NCBI GenBank assembly: GCA_003599455.1
Contig: QZKF01000046.1
Span: forward strand, 1-54,623
Direction: 5' to 3'
Source of the DNA: Comamonadaceae bacterium
Lineage (GTDB): Bacteria; Pseudomonadota; Gammaproteobacteria; Burkholderiales; Burkholderiaceae_C
DNA length: 54,623 nucleotides
Shown here: piece by piece, positions 24,479 to 33,250 of the stretch
Layout: every line of letters starts with the position of its first letter
How positions within the stretch are numbered: the stretch's first letter is position 1
The notes under the pieces: model-generated
The model's database searches: none
Told to the model about the DNA's origin: nothing
The model's input: the letters and a program-made list of their open reading frames with translations, nothing else
Made by a program: the position numbers and the translations under genes

Positions 24479-25209
24479 CAGGCATTGCCATCCGGCACGA
24501 ACACATAACCCACGCCCCAGACGGTCTGCAGGTAGCGCGGCGATGCCGCGTCTTCTTCAATCAGCTTGCGCAGGCGCGAGACCTGCACGTCGAGGCTGCG
24601 GTCGAACGGCTCGAATTCACGGCCGCGCGCCAGCTGGGCCAGCTTTTCGCGCGACAGCGGCTGGCGCGGGTGGCGCACCAGGGCCTTGAGCATGGCGAAT
24701 TCGCCCGTGGTCAGGGGCAGGTCGGCGCCTTCCTTGCGCAGCGTACGCAGGCTCAGGTCGAACTCGAACGGGCCGAACTTCACCACCTCCTGATCCTGCG
24801 ACGGCGCGCCCGGCACCTCGGTGGGGGGGCGGCGGCGCAGCACGGCGTGGATGCGCGCGAGCAGTTCGCGCGGGTTGAAGGGTTTGCCCAGGTAGTCGTC
24901 GGCGCCGACTTCGAGGCCGACGATGCGGTCCACGTCCTCGCTCTTGGCGGTCAGCATGATGATGGGTGTGCGGTCGCCGTTGGCGCGCAGGCGGCGGCAG
25001 ATGGACAGGCCGTCTTCGCCCGGCATCATCAGGTCGAGCACGATGATGTCGACAGAGTCGCGCTGGAGCACCCGGTTCAGGGCCTTGCCGTCTTCGGCCA
25101 GCATGACCTCGAAGCCTTCCTGCATCAGGTAGCGGCGCAGCAGGTCGCGGATCCGGACGTCGTCGTCGACGACCAGCACCTTGTTGGGGCGGACATTGGT
25201 TTGTGGCAT
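24478..25209 (-). CDS. ompR: Response regulator OmpR
   Basis: 243 residues. The receiver domain has acidic pocket DDD (15-17), phosphoacceptor Asp59 (VLDLMMPGEDG) and the LTAK and GKPFNPREL segments. The C-terminal winged-helix domain (about 140-240) shows GEFAMLKALVRHPRQPLSREKL and FDRSLDVQVSRLRKLIE. This is an OmpR-type porin and osmotic regulator. The ATG at 25209 (MPQTNVRPNK) is chosen because the in-frame extension upstream lacks similarity. Divergent from the small secreted-protein gene at 25379. Confidence 0.94.
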   Translation of the reverse strand: MPQTNVRPNKVLVVDDDVRIRDLLRRYLMQEGFEVMLAEDGKALNRVLQRDSVDIIVLDLMMPGEDGLSICRRLRANGDRTPIIMLTAKSEDVDRIVGLEVGADDYLGKPFNPRELLARIHAVLRRRPPTEVPGAPSQDQEVVKFGPFEFDLSLRTLRKEGADLPLTTGEFAMLKALVRHPRQPLSREKLAQLARGREFEPFDRSLDVQVSRLRKLIEEDAASPRYLQTVWGVGYVFVPDGNA

Positions 25210-25378
25210 GGCAGCAACTTCCGATAAATGTAACAAACTCGATTGTGGCAGCGCCAAGTGCTTGTCAGCACTCGATTTTTATTTTTATGACACGCTGTTA
25301 CAGATGTTGCCCGCGCTGTCAGCCGCTTCACGCCGGGCACATCACACAATCGAAGACCTGACCATACTTGAGTGCACC

Positions 25379-25672
25379 ATGAAATCGTATTTGTCGAGTG
25401 GTTTGTTGCTAGTCACGCTGGGTTCGGCCTTTGCCGGGCCGGAGGATCAGCGCGCCCACCCGGTGCCGTCCGATGCCCCGGTGGCGGTGCTGCCGATCTC
25501 GGCGGAAGAGATCGAGCCGCGCACCACCATGCGGCTGCGCGACGCCCTGCGGCAACCTTTCGATGACATGGACGACAGCCGCAAACCCTACCGTCTTTCG
25601 GTGGAAGAGCGCCAGCGCCTGCGCGAACAGCTTCGCGACCAGCCGCCCTACGACTTCAAATTCAAGCCATGA
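25379..25672 (+). CDS. Small secreted protein of unknown function
   Basis: 97 residues. Signal peptide at about 1-19 (SSGLLLVTLGSAFAG). The mature part is polar, with PVAVLPISAEEIEPRTTMRLRDALRQPFDDM and a basic helix SVEERQRLREQLRDQPPYDFKF, probably periplasmic and partly helical. I do not recognise a family. The stop overlaps the SIMPL-domain gene start by four bases, so they form an operon. It lies opposite ompR, so OmpR control is conceivable but no site was identified. Confidence 0.75.
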   Translation: MKSYLSSGLLLVTLGSAFAGPEDQRAHPVPSDAPVAVLPISAEEIEPRTTMRLRDALRQPFDDMDDSRKPYRLSVEERQRLREQLRDQPPYDFKFKP

Positions 25673-26418
25673 CCTTGTCAGCCCTTCGCCGCTTCACCTT
25701 CTCTTCCCCCCGTTTCCTTCTTCTCCCCACCGTTCTCGCCCTCGGGCTCGGCGCCAGTGCGTCGGCCATGGCCCAGGCCACGGCGCCTGTGCCTGCCAAC
25801 GTGGTGAACATCGCCGCCAGTGGTTTCCTGGAGGTGCCACAGGACTGGCTGAGCATGAGCCTGAACACCACGCGCGAGGGCAGCGACGCCGTTGCCGTGC
25901 AGACCCAGCTCAAGCAGGCGCTGGACGCTGCGCTGGTGGTCGCCCGGGCGAGCGCCAAGCCGCAGCAGCTGGAGGTGCGCACCGGCCAGTTCAGCCTGTA
26001 TCCCCGCTACGACCGCAACGGCAAGATCAGCGGCTGGCAGGGCAGCACCGAGCTGGTGCTTGAGGGCCGCGACTTCGCCCTCATCAGTGCCACGGCCGGC
26101 AAGATCCAGACCCTGACCCTGGGCAACATGGGCTTCTCGCTGTCGCGCGAGGCGCGCCAGAAGCTCGAGACCGACGTGCAGGCACTGGCCATCCAGCGGT
26201 TCAAGGTGCGCGCGGACGAGGTCTCCAAGGGCTTCGGCTTTGCCGGCTACACGCTGCGCGAAGTGGCGGTGAGCTCGGCCGACCAGGAAGTCCGCCCGTT
26301 CCAGCCGCGCGCCATGGCGATGGAGGCCAAGGCCGCGGTGTCGGATGCCGCCGTGCCGGTGGAGGCGGGCAAGTCCATCGTCAATGTGACGGTCTCGGGT
26401 TCGATCCAGCTGAAATAG
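25669..26418 (+). CDS. SIMPL-domain (DUF541) periplasmic protein
   Basis: 249 residues. Signal peptide at about 1-36 ending AMAQA. The mature protein follows the SIMPL/DUF541 pattern: NIAASGFLEVPQDWLSMSLNT, then LEVRTGQFSLYPRYDRNGKISGWQGS-type strands, ALISATAGKIQTLTLGNMGFSLS, and a C-terminal IVNVTVSGSIQL strand. Members form ring-like periplasmic or outer-membrane-associated oligomers; their roles are poorly known. Translationally coupled to the preceding small gene. Confidence 0.87.
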   Translation: MTLSALRRFTFSSPRFLLLPTVLALGLGASASAMAQATAPVPANVVNIAASGFLEVPQDWLSMSLNTTREGSDAVAVQTQLKQALDAALVVARASAKPQQLEVRTGQFSLYPRYDRNGKISGWQGSTELVLEGRDFALISATAGKIQTLTLGNMGFSLSREARQKLETDVQALAIQRFKVRADEVSKGFGFAGYTLREVAVSSADQEVRPFQPRAMAMEAKAAVSDAAVPVEAGKSIVNVTVSGSIQLK

Positions 26419-26421
26419 CAA

Positions 26422-26500
26422 GCACCCCCGCCGCGCTGCGCGCGACCCCCTCAAGGGGGCGACACCAGCGGCCTGGCAAAGCCAGTTCCGCGGTGTCTCT
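26422..26500. repeat. REP-like intergenic palindromic element
   Basis: A C-rich start, the small hairpin CCCCC-TCAA-GGGGG (26446-26459), then a larger imperfect hairpin with arms GACACC (26461-26466) and GGTGTC (26492-26497), inner arms CTGGC/GCCAG and an AAA loop. I recognise this arrangement as an extragenic palindromic repeat found in many copies in Comamonadaceae. Only one copy was noticed here. It sits between two convergent genes. Confidence 0.7.
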
Positions 26501-26514
26501 GGATGGCGGAGGCT

Positions 26515-27285
26515 CTACTGCGCGGTCCAGCCACCGTCCATGTTCCAGGCCACGCCGCGCACGTTGTTGCCCGCTGGCGAGCAGAAGAACACCGCGAGCT
26601 CACCCAGCTCTTCGGGCGTGGTGAACTGCATCGAGGGCTCCTTCTCGCCCAGCAACTGCTTCTTGGCGTCCTCGTTGGAGATGCCTTGCGCGGCAGCCTT
26701 GGCGTCCACCTGTTTCTGCACCAGCGGTGTGAGCACCCAGCCAGGGCAGATGGCGTTGCAGGTCACGCCCGAGGTGGCGTTCTCCAGGGCCGTCACCTTG
26801 GTCAGGCCCACGATGCCGTGCTTGGCCGCGACGTAGGCCGACTTCTCCGCCGAGCCCACCAGGCCGTGTACGGAGGCCACGTTGATGATGCGGCCCCAGT
26901 TGGCTTTCTGCATCGCGGGCAGGGCCAGCCGGCTGGCGTGGAAGGCGCTGGTGAGGTTGATGGCGATGATCGCGTCCCAGCGCTCCACCGGGAAGTTCTC
27001 CACGCGCGCCACGTGCTGGATGCCGGCGTTGTTGACGAGGATGTCCACCTGGCCGAAGGTGGCGGCCGCGAACGCCATCATGGCCTCGATCTCGGCCGGC
27101 TTGCTCATGTCGGCACCGTGGTAGGCCACGTTGGCGCCCAGTGCCGCGATCTCGGCTTTGGGGCCTTCGGCGTCGCCAAAACCGTTGAGCACGATGTTGG
27201 CGCCCTGGCGCGCCAGGGCCTTGGCGATGCCCAGACCAATGCCGCTGGTGGAGCCGGTGACAAGGGCGGTTTTGTTGGCAAGCAT
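26515..27285 (-). CDS. bdhA: 3-hydroxybutyrate dehydrogenase (short-chain dehydrogenase)
   Basis: 256 residues. SDR fold with NAD-binding TGSTSGIG (about 10-17), NNAG (about 87-90), catalytic Ser142/Tyr155/Lys159 region (INVASVHGLVGSAEKSAYVAAKHG), and ICPGWVLTPLV. The CPGWVLTPLVQKQ segment and the MDGGWTAQ end are typical of D-3-hydroxybutyrate dehydrogenase, which oxidises 3-hydroxybutyrate to acetoacetate in PHB breakdown. Full length for the family. Divergent from an alpha/beta hydrolase; the PHB regulator phaR lies 4 kb away, which supports PHB metabolism. Confidence 0.88.
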   Translation of the reverse strand: MLANKTALVTGSTSGIGLGIAKALARQGANIVLNGFGDAEGPKAEIAALGANVAYHGADMSKPAEIEAMMAFAAATFGQVDILVNNAGIQHVARVENFPVERWDAIIAINLTSAFHASRLALPAMQKANWGRIINVASVHGLVGSAEKSAYVAAKHGIVGLTKVTALENATSGVTCNAICPGWVLTPLVQKQVDAKAAAQGISNEDAKKQLLGEKEPSMQFTTPEELGELAVFFCSPAGNNVRGVAWNMDGGWTAQ

Positions 27286-27377
27286 GGGGTGAACTCCAGT
27301 TCCAGTACGATGGGTTGAAAAGCGCTTGGCGCATTATCACGGACGTCTTCTGGACGCCCGATCCGCACCGTACCCCC

Positions 27378-28298
27378 ATGCAAGAACCGAACCTCCAGCA
27401 CCTCATCGTCGGCGATCCCGCCGCCCACACGGGCGCGCCGCGTCGCATGGCCTATTGGGACTGGCCCTGCGCCGCGGGCGACGGCCGGCATGTCGTCGTC
27501 TGCGTGCATGGCCTCTCGCGCCAGGGCCGCGACTTCGACACCCTGGCCCGTGCGTTGAGCGAGCGCTCGCGCGTGGTGGCGGTGGATGTGGCCGGGCGCG
27601 GCCGCAGCGACTGGCTCGCCGACCCCATGCGCTACCAGGTGCCGACCTACGCGGCCGACCTGGCGGCGCTGCTGACGCACCTTCGGGCGCAGACCCCAGG
27701 CGCCGTGATCGACTGGGTCGGCACCAGCATGGGCGGCCTGATCGGCATGGCCGTGGCGGCCCAGCCCGCGCTCGCACCGCGCCGGCTGGTGCTCAACGAC
27801 GTGGGCCCGGCCATTCAGTGGGCGGCGCTGCAGCGCATCAGCACCTACCTGGGCCTGAACCCCTCGTTTGACAGCGAGCAGGCCGCGATGGACTACCTGG
27901 CTTCAATCTCCACCGGCTTCGGGCCGCACACGCCCGAGCAGTGGCGCGCCCTGTCCCTGCCTTTGCTGCGCGGGCGCGAGGGCCGCTGGTGGCTGCACTA
28001 CGACCCGGCCATTGCGGTGCCCCTCAAGGCCTTGACCGGCATGGCCGACCAGACGGCGGCGCGCCAGCTGGCGCGCGACGGTGAGGCGGCCCTGTGGGGC
28101 CTGTATGACGCGATCACGGCGCCCACGCTGCTGCTGCGCGGTCAGCAGTCGGACCTGCTCACGCCAGCGACCGCCGCGGAGATGGGGCGGCGCGGCCCCA
28201 AGGCCCGCTGCGTGGTTTTTGAGGGCGTGGGCCACGCGCCCACGCTGGTCGCCGATGATCAGGTGGCTGCCATCCGGGACTTTCTCTGGTCCGATTGA
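27378..28298 (+). CDS. Alpha/beta hydrolase
   Basis: 306 residues. The fold is shown by VVVCVHGLSRQGRDFDTLARAL (oxyanion loop), VVAVDVAGRGRSDW, the nucleophile elbow GTSMGG (Ser at about residue 119), and the catalytic His in GVGHAPTL near the end; the acid is probably the Asp in QQSDLL. The substrate is unknown. Opposite bdhA, it could be a hydroxybutyrate-oligomer or other ester hydrolase, which is inference. ATG 27378 chosen as the start of similarity. It ends 18 bases before relA. Confidence 0.85.
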   Translation: MQEPNLQHLIVGDPAAHTGAPRRMAYWDWPCAAGDGRHVVVCVHGLSRQGRDFDTLARALSERSRVVAVDVAGRGRSDWLADPMRYQVPTYAADLAALLTHLRAQTPGAVIDWVGTSMGGLIGMAVAAQPALAPRRLVLNDVGPAIQWAALQRISTYLGLNPSFDSEQAAMDYLASISTGFGPHTPEQWRALSLPLLRGREGRWWLHYDPAIAVPLKALTGMADQTAARQLARDGEAALWGLYDAITAPTLLLRGQQSDLLTPATAAEMGRRGPKARCVVFEGVGHAPTLVADDQVAAIRDFLWSD

Positions 28299-28316
28299 GC
28301 GTGCGTTGAGCGAGAC

Positions 28317-30644
28317 ATGAAGCGATCGATCCAGTCCTCCCTGCCCGAGGCCGCCCAGGCCGGGGCCCTGACCGAGCGCGCCGCACCGGCCGGCCTGCCC
28401 TCGGCCATCGTGGCCGCCACCGTCGACAGCCTGCCCAGGCAGGCCCAGGCGCTGGCGCGCGCACGCGCCTTCGCCGAGCCGCTGCTGGGCAGCGAACAGC
28501 TCGACACCGGTGAAAACACGCTGGCCCATGCCGACGCGGTGGCGGGCGTGCTCAACGACATCGGCGGCTCCGAGGCGATGCAGGCGGCCGCCTACCTGGT
28601 GTATGCCTGCCAGCACCTCAACCGCCCGCAGGAGGTGATTGCCAAGGCCTTTGGCGACAACTTCGCGGCGCTGGCGATGGAGACCACCAAGCTGGTGCAG
28701 TTGCAGCGCCAGGCCCGCCTCAAGACCGCGGAGGTGCTGGCCAAGAAGGAAGGCGAGCGACTGGCCGCGCAGGAACAGGCCTTGCCGGTCGCCGCGGCGG
28801 GCAAATCCCCGGTGTCCGAGCTGGCCGCGAGCCAGACCGAGAACGTGCGCAAGATGCTGCTGGCGTTCTCGCGCGACCTGCGGGTGGTGATGCTGCGCCT
28901 GGCGTCGCGATTGCAGACGCTGCGCTACTTCGCAGCATGCAAGGGCGAGCCCGGCGATGCGCTGGCCAGCGAGTCGCTGCACGTGTTCGCGCCGCTGGCC
29001 AACCGCCTGGGCATCTGGCAGATCAAGTGGGAAATGGAAGACCTCGCGTTCCGCTTCCTCGAGCCCCAGACCTACAAGGAGGTGGCCCGGCTGCTCGACG
29101 AGAAGCGCGCCGAGCGCGAAGCCCACGTGGAGCAGGTGCGCCGGCAGCTCGAGGCCGATCTGCAGCGCCAGGGCGTGGTGGCCTCGGTGCAGGGCCGTCC
29201 CAAGCACATCTACAGCATCGTCAAGAAGATGCGCGGCAAGTCGCTGGGTTTCGACCAGGTGTTCGACATCCGCGCCTTGCGCGTGATCGTGCCCGGGATG
29301 CACGACTGCTATGCCGCGCTGGCCCATGTGCATGCGCATTACGTGCCGGTGGCCGACGAATTCGACGACTACATCGCCAAGCCCAAGCCGAACGGGTACC
29401 AGTCGCTGCACACCGTGGTGCGCGACGCGCAGGGCCGGGCGTTTGAAATCCAGATACGCACCCAGGCCATGCACGACCACGCCGAGCACGGTGTGGCCGC
29501 GCACTGGGCCTACAAGGAAGCGGGCGCCAAAGGCTACGCGGGCGTATCGGCCAGTTCGGAATACGACGCCAAGATCGCGGTGCTGCGCCAGCTGCTGGCC
29601 TGGGAGCGCGACCTGAGCGGCGCGGCGCAAGGTTTGTTCGACGACCGCATCTACGTGCTCACGCCCGACGCCGCCATCGTCGAGCTGCCGCAAGGCGCAA
29701 CCGCCGTGGACTTCGCCTACACGGTGCACACCGACCTGGGGCATCGCTGCCGCGGCGCGCGCGTCGACGGTGCCATGGTCACGCTCAACACCCCGTTGCA
29801 GAATGGCCAGACGGTGGAGATCACTGCGGCGAAAGAAGGCGGTCCGTCACGCGACTGGCTCAACGCGGATCTGGGCTATCTCGTGAGCCACCGGGCCAAG
29901 AGCAAGGTGCGCGCCTGGTTCAACGCCCAGGCCATGGAAGAGACCGTGGCGCGCGGGCGCGAGGCGGTGGAAAAACTGTTGCAGCGCGAAGGCAAGACCG
30001 CGCTCAAGTTCGACGACCTGGCGGTGTCGATGGGCCTGGCTTCGGCGCAGGAGCTCTTCGAACAGGTCGGCAAGGACGAACTCTCGCTGCGCGCGATCGA
30101 GACGCACCTGCGGCCGCCCGAGCCGGAAGCCCCGTCCGAGATGCCGGCGTGGCTGCGCAAGCCCCGCAAGTCGGCGGGCCCCAGCGGTGGTGTGCTGGTG
30201 GTCGGCGTGGATTCGCTCATGACGCAGCTGGCCAAGTGCTGCAAGCCCGCACCGCCCGACGAGATCGGTGGTTTCGTCACGCGCGGCAAGGGGGTGAGCA
30301 TCCACCGCAGCGACTGCAGTGACTTTGCGCACCTGCAGCGCAAGAACCCGGACCGGGTGATCGAGGTGCAGTGGGGCGGGCAGGCCGCGCCCGATCGTGA
30401 CGGACGTGCCGCCGTGTACCCGGTGGACGTGGCGATCGAGGCCCAGGACAGGCAGGGCTTGCTGCGCGACATCTCGGACGTGTTCGCGCGAGAGAAGATG
30501 AACGTGATCGGTGTGCAGACCCAGTCGGTCCGGGGCATCGCATGGATGACATTCACCATCGAGGTGGCGGACGCCCGCCAGGTCGCCCGTGCGATGGCGG
30601 TGGTGGGTGATGTGTCGGGTGTGCGGGTGGTGCGCCGCAAATGA
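28317..30644 (+). CDS. relA: GTP pyrophosphokinase RelA (synthetase-only)
   Basis: 775 residues. It makes (p)ppGpp on starved ribosomes. The N-terminal hydrolase domain is degenerate: the catalytic His-Asp is absent (AAAYLVYACQH where LLHDVVED is usual). The synthetase domain has GRPKHIYSIVKKM, FDIRALRVIV and EFDDYIAKPKPNGYQSLHT (about 348-367), with the acidic EFDD signature of RelA rather than the basic one of SpoT. TGS domain (about 440-500), zinc-finger-like CCKPAPPDEIGG and C-terminal ACT domain follow. Because it lacks hydrolase activity, a bifunctional SpoT/Rel must exist elsewhere. Start ATG 28317. Confidence 0.95.
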   Translation: MKRSIQSSLPEAAQAGALTERAAPAGLPSAIVAATVDSLPRQAQALARARAFAEPLLGSEQLDTGENTLAHADAVAGVLNDIGGSEAMQAAAYLVYACQHLNRPQEVIAKAFGDNFAALAMETTKLVQLQRQARLKTAEVLAKKEGERLAAQEQALPVAAAGKSPVSELAASQTENVRKMLLAFSRDLRVVMLRLASRLQTLRYFAACKGEPGDALASESLHVFAPLANRLGIWQIKWEMEDLAFRFLEPQTYKEVARLLDEKRAEREAHVEQVRRQLEADLQRQGVVASVQGRPKHIYSIVKKMRGKSLGFDQVFDIRALRVIVPGMHDCYAALAHVHAHYVPVADEFDDYIAKPKPNGYQSLHTVVRDAQGRAFEIQIRTQAMHDHAEHGVAAHWAYKEAGAKGYAGVSASSEYDAKIAVLRQLLAWERDLSGAAQGLFDDRIYVLTPDAAIVELPQGATAVDFAYTVHTDLGHRCRGARVDGAMVTLNTPLQNGQTVEITAAKEGGPSRDWLNADLGYLVSHRAKSKVRAWFNAQAMEETVARGREAVEKLLQREGKTALKFDDLAVSMGLASAQELFEQVGKDELSLRAIETHLRPPEPEAPSEMPAWLRKPRKSAGPSGGVLVVGVDSLMTQLAKCCKPAPPDEIGGFVTRGKGVSIHRSDCSDFAHLQRKNPDRVIEVQWGGQAAPDRDGRAAVYPVDVAIEAQDRQGLLRDISDVFAREKMNVIGVQTQSVRGIAWMTFTIEVADARQVARAMAVVGDVSGVRVVRRK

Positions 30645-30677
30645 TGCGTGGCGGCCGGATGCGGCCTGGAACACTGC

Positions 30678-30683
30678 TATACT
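30678..30683 (+). promoter_or_regulatory. Extended -10 promoter element of tRNA-Val(GAC)
   Basis: TGCTATACT (TATACT at 30678-30683 with the upstream TG at 30675) stands 21 bases before the tRNA. No good -35 is seen, as expected for extended -10 promoters. Confidence 0.5.
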
Positions 30684-30704
30684 GCGAGGCTTCGAATCGT
30701 TTGT

Positions 30705-30781
30705 AGGCGCGTAGCTCAGCTGGTTAGAGCACCACCTTGACATGGTGGGGGTCGTTGGTTCGAGTCCAATCGCGCCTACCA
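30705..30781 (+). tRNA. tRNA-Val(GAC)
   Basis: Complete cloverleaf of 77 bases. Acceptor stem AGGCGCG/CGCGCCT, D-arm GCTC...GAGC, anticodon stem CCACC/GGTGG around loop TTGACAT with anticodon GAC, variable region GGGTC, T-arm GTTGG-TTCGAGT-CCAAT, discriminator A and encoded CCA. Confidence 0.97.
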
Positions 30782-30816
30782 AACTTTTCCGGGTGTCAAC
30801 AGCACCCCTTGCACCG

Positions 30817-30845
30817 AAAGCAGACCTCGCCGTCTGCTTTTTTTT
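30817..30845 (+). terminator. Intrinsic terminator after tRNA-Val(GAC)
   Basis: Arms AAAGCAGAC (30817-30825) and GTCTGCTTT (30832-30840) with a 6-base loop and a run of eight T to 30845. Confidence 0.9.
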
Positions 30846-31002
30846 CGTCCGCGTTGCGGCCGGGGTGGCCGATGCTGTCTCCTGGGGCTCTGCGCACAGG
30901 GAAAACCCATGCTTGCGGGGCAGGGTCGGGTTTCTAGAATGTGCCGTATCCTCCCAGCAGACGTGGGTCGCGTTCGACCCATCCCTTCCAGAAAGTCCTG
31001 CA

Positions 31003-31545
31003 GTGCAAAAAACCAAGGCCGGTAGCGGCAGCGAGCGTGCGGGTGCCGTGCGCGTGATCAAGAAGTATCCGAACCGGCGTCTCTACGACACCGACACCTC
31101 GTCATACATCACGCTGGCTGAAGTGAAGTCCCTCGTCATGGACAACGAACCCTTCGTGGTGCGCGATGCCAAGACCAACGACGATCTCACGCGCAGCATC
31201 CTGCTCCAGATCATCCTGGAAGAGGAGACCGCGGGGGTGCCGATCTTCACCGAGCAGGTGCTGGCGAACATCATCCGTTTCTATGGTCACGCCATGCAGG
31301 ACTTCATGGGCGCCTACCTGGAAAAGAACGTGCAGATCTTCATGGACCTGCAGCACAAGATGACCGAGCAGTCCAGCGGCGTGAACCCCGAGGCCTGGAA
31401 GCAGTTCATGAACGTGCAGTCACCCATGATGCAGGGGATGATGGGCACCTACCTGGAGCAATCGCGCAGCGCGTTCACCCAGATGCAGGAGCAGATGCAG
31501 AAGAACAGCGAGCAGATGCTGGCCGCTCTGGGGCTCAAGCGCTGA
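31003..31545 (+). CDS. phaR: Polyhydroxyalkanoate synthesis regulator PhaR
   Basis: 180 residues. The DNA-binding PHB_acc_N domain is clear: [29 protein letters not shown] (about 16-45), followed by the PHB_acc domain ([30 protein letters not shown]) and a Met/Gln-rich coiled end. PhaR represses phasin and its own gene and binds PHB granules when polymer is present. Start is GTG 31003. A candidate promoter TTGCGG (30913)/TAGAAT (30935) lies about 65 bases upstream. With bdhA nearby it supports a PHB-storing lifestyle. Confidence 0.95.
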   Translation: MQKTKAGSGSERAGAVRVIKKYPNRRLYDTDTSSYITLAEVKSLVMDNEPFVVRDAKTNDDLTRSILLQIILEEETAGVPIFTEQVLANIIRFYGHAMQDFMGAYLEKNVQIFMDLQHKMTEQSSGVNPEAWKQFMNVQSPMMQGMMGTYLEQSRSAFTQMQEQMQKNSEQMLAALGLKR

Positions 31546-31588
31546 ATCCAGGATCTGCGGCATTGCAGCAGGTCTGAGACAATCGGGC

Positions 31589-32974
31589 ATGTCTGAAACG
31601 CTTGTCTCGCCGGTCAACGCGGCACCCAAAGTCGGATTTGTCAGCCTGGGTTGTCCCAAGGCGCTTACCGATTCCGAACTCATCCTCACGCAACTCAGCG
31701 CCGAGGGCTACCAAACTTCCAAGACCTTCGCCGGCGCCGATCTGGTGATCGTCAACACCTGCGGCTTCATCGACGATGCCGTGCGTGAAAGCCTGGACAC
31801 CATCGGAGAGGCGCTCGCGGAAAACGGCAAGGTCATCGTCACCGGTTGCTTGGGCGCTCGCGAAGGCGAGGGTGGTGGCAATCTGGTACGGCAGATGCAC
31901 CCCAGCGTGCTCGCCGTGACCGGCCCGCACGCCACGCACGAGGTGATGACCGCGGTGCACCAGCACCTGCCCAAGCCGCACGACCCCTTCGTGGACCTGG
32001 TCCCACCCCAGGGCATCAAGCTCACGCCGCGCCACTATGCCTATCTGAAGATCAGCGAGGGCTGCAACCACCGCTGCACCTTCTGCATCATCCCGTCGAT
32101 GCGCGGCGATCTGGTGAGCCGCCCGATCGGCGATGTGCTGACCGAAGCGCGCAAGCTGTTCGAGGCCGGTGTGAAGGAATTGCTGGTGGTCAGCCAGGAC
32201 ACCTCGGCCTATGGCGTGGACGTGAAGTACCGCACCGGCTTCTGGGACGGCAAGCCGGTGAAGACGCGCATGTTCGACCTGGTGCGCTCGCTCGGCGAAC
32301 TGGCCCAGGGCTATGGCGCCTGGGTGCGCTTGCATTACGTGTACCCGTACCCCCATGTGGATGAAATCATTCCGCTCATGGCCGACGGCCTGTGCCTTCC
32401 GTACCTCGACGTGCCCTTGCAGCACAGCCACCCCGACGTGTTGCGCCGCATGAAGCGTCCCGCCAGTGGCGAGAAGAATCTCGAGCGCATTGCGCGCTGG
32501 CGCGAACTGTGTCCGCAGATCGTGGTGCGCAGCACCTTCATCGCCGGTTTTCCCGGCGAGACCGAGGCCGAGTTCGACCACCTGCTGGGCTTCCTGCGCG
32601 AAGCGCGCATCGACCGTGCCGGTTGTTTCGCCTACTCGCCTGTGCCGGGTGCGACCGCCAACGCCTTGCCCGATGCGGTGCCGGACGCGCTGCGAGAAGA
32701 GCGCCGCGCGCGCTTCATGGCGGTGGCCGAAGAAGTGTCAGCGGAGAAGCTGCGGCAGCGCGTGGGCGCGACCATGCAGGTGCTGGTGGACTCGGCGCCG
32801 GGCATGGGCAAGAAGGGGGGTATCGGTCGCAGCTACGCGGACGCGCCCGAGATCGATGGTGTGGTGCGCCTGTTGCCGCCTGAGAAGATCAGCAAGACCT
32901 TGAAGGTGGGCGAATTCACGAAGGCGCGCGTGGTCGCCGCACAGGGGCACGACCTGTTGGCGGTACCGGTTTGA
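31589..32974 (+). CDS. rimO: Ribosomal protein uS12 methylthiotransferase RimO
   Basis: 461 residues. RimO adds a methylthio group to the conserved aspartate (Asp89 in E. coli) of ribosomal protein S12. N-terminal UPF0004 domain with three cluster-binding Cys (in [15 protein letters not shown] and GCLG). Radical-SAM motif [12 protein letters not shown] at about residues 157-168. TRAM domain at the C-terminus (about 390-461). Length and order match RimO rather than MiaB. Plus strand, 43 bases after phaR. Confidence 0.95.
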   Translation: MSETLVSPVNAAPKVGFVSLGCPKALTDSELILTQLSAEGYQTSKTFAGADLVIVNTCGFIDDAVRESLDTIGEALAENGKVIVTGCLGAREGEGGGNLVRQMHPSVLAVTGPHATHEVMTAVHQHLPKPHDPFVDLVPPQGIKLTPRHYAYLKISEGCNHRCTFCIIPSMRGDLVSRPIGDVLTEARKLFEAGVKELLVVSQDTSAYGVDVKYRTGFWDGKPVKTRMFDLVRSLGELAQGYGAWVRLHYVYPYPHVDEIIPLMADGLCLPYLDVPLQHSHPDVLRRMKRPASGEKNLERIARWRELCPQIVVRSTFIAGFPGETEAEFDHLLGFLREARIDRAGCFAYSPVPGATANALPDAVPDALREERRARFMAVAEEVSAEKLRQRVGATMQVLVDSAPGMGKKGGIGRSYADAPEIDGVVRLLPPEKISKTLKVGEFTKARVVAAQGHDLLAVPV

Positions 32975-33084
32975 CCGTGACCGCGAGGCCGGCATGTGCA
33001 TTCACCGGCTTGCGTCGAATGCTTCGAAATCTGAAGCAGACAAACTCAACGCGCTCGGCCTGCCCGCAGGCCGATGTGTGGAGG

Positions 33085-33126
33085 ACAAAAGAAAAGGGCT
33101 TGCAAACATCACGTTTGCAAGCCCTT
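33085..33126 (-). terminator. Intrinsic terminator of tRNA-Leu(CAG)
   Basis: Perfect 14-base arms AAGGGCTTGCAAAC (33094-33107) and GTTTGCAAGCCCTT (33113-33126). On the minus strand the stem is followed by TTTTCTTTT. It begins six bases after the tRNA 3' end and could also brake readthrough from rimO. Confidence 0.9.
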
Positions 33127-33131
33127 ATGAT

Positions 33132-33216
<85 letters not shown>

Positions 33217-33250
33217 ATCTCAGGAAAACCGAAATTATAGCAGAGAAAAA

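Noticed and set aside
27903..29744. 613-codon frame antisense to the hydrolase and relA
   Set aside because: Both plus-strand genes have full motif sets; this is a GC-driven shadow.
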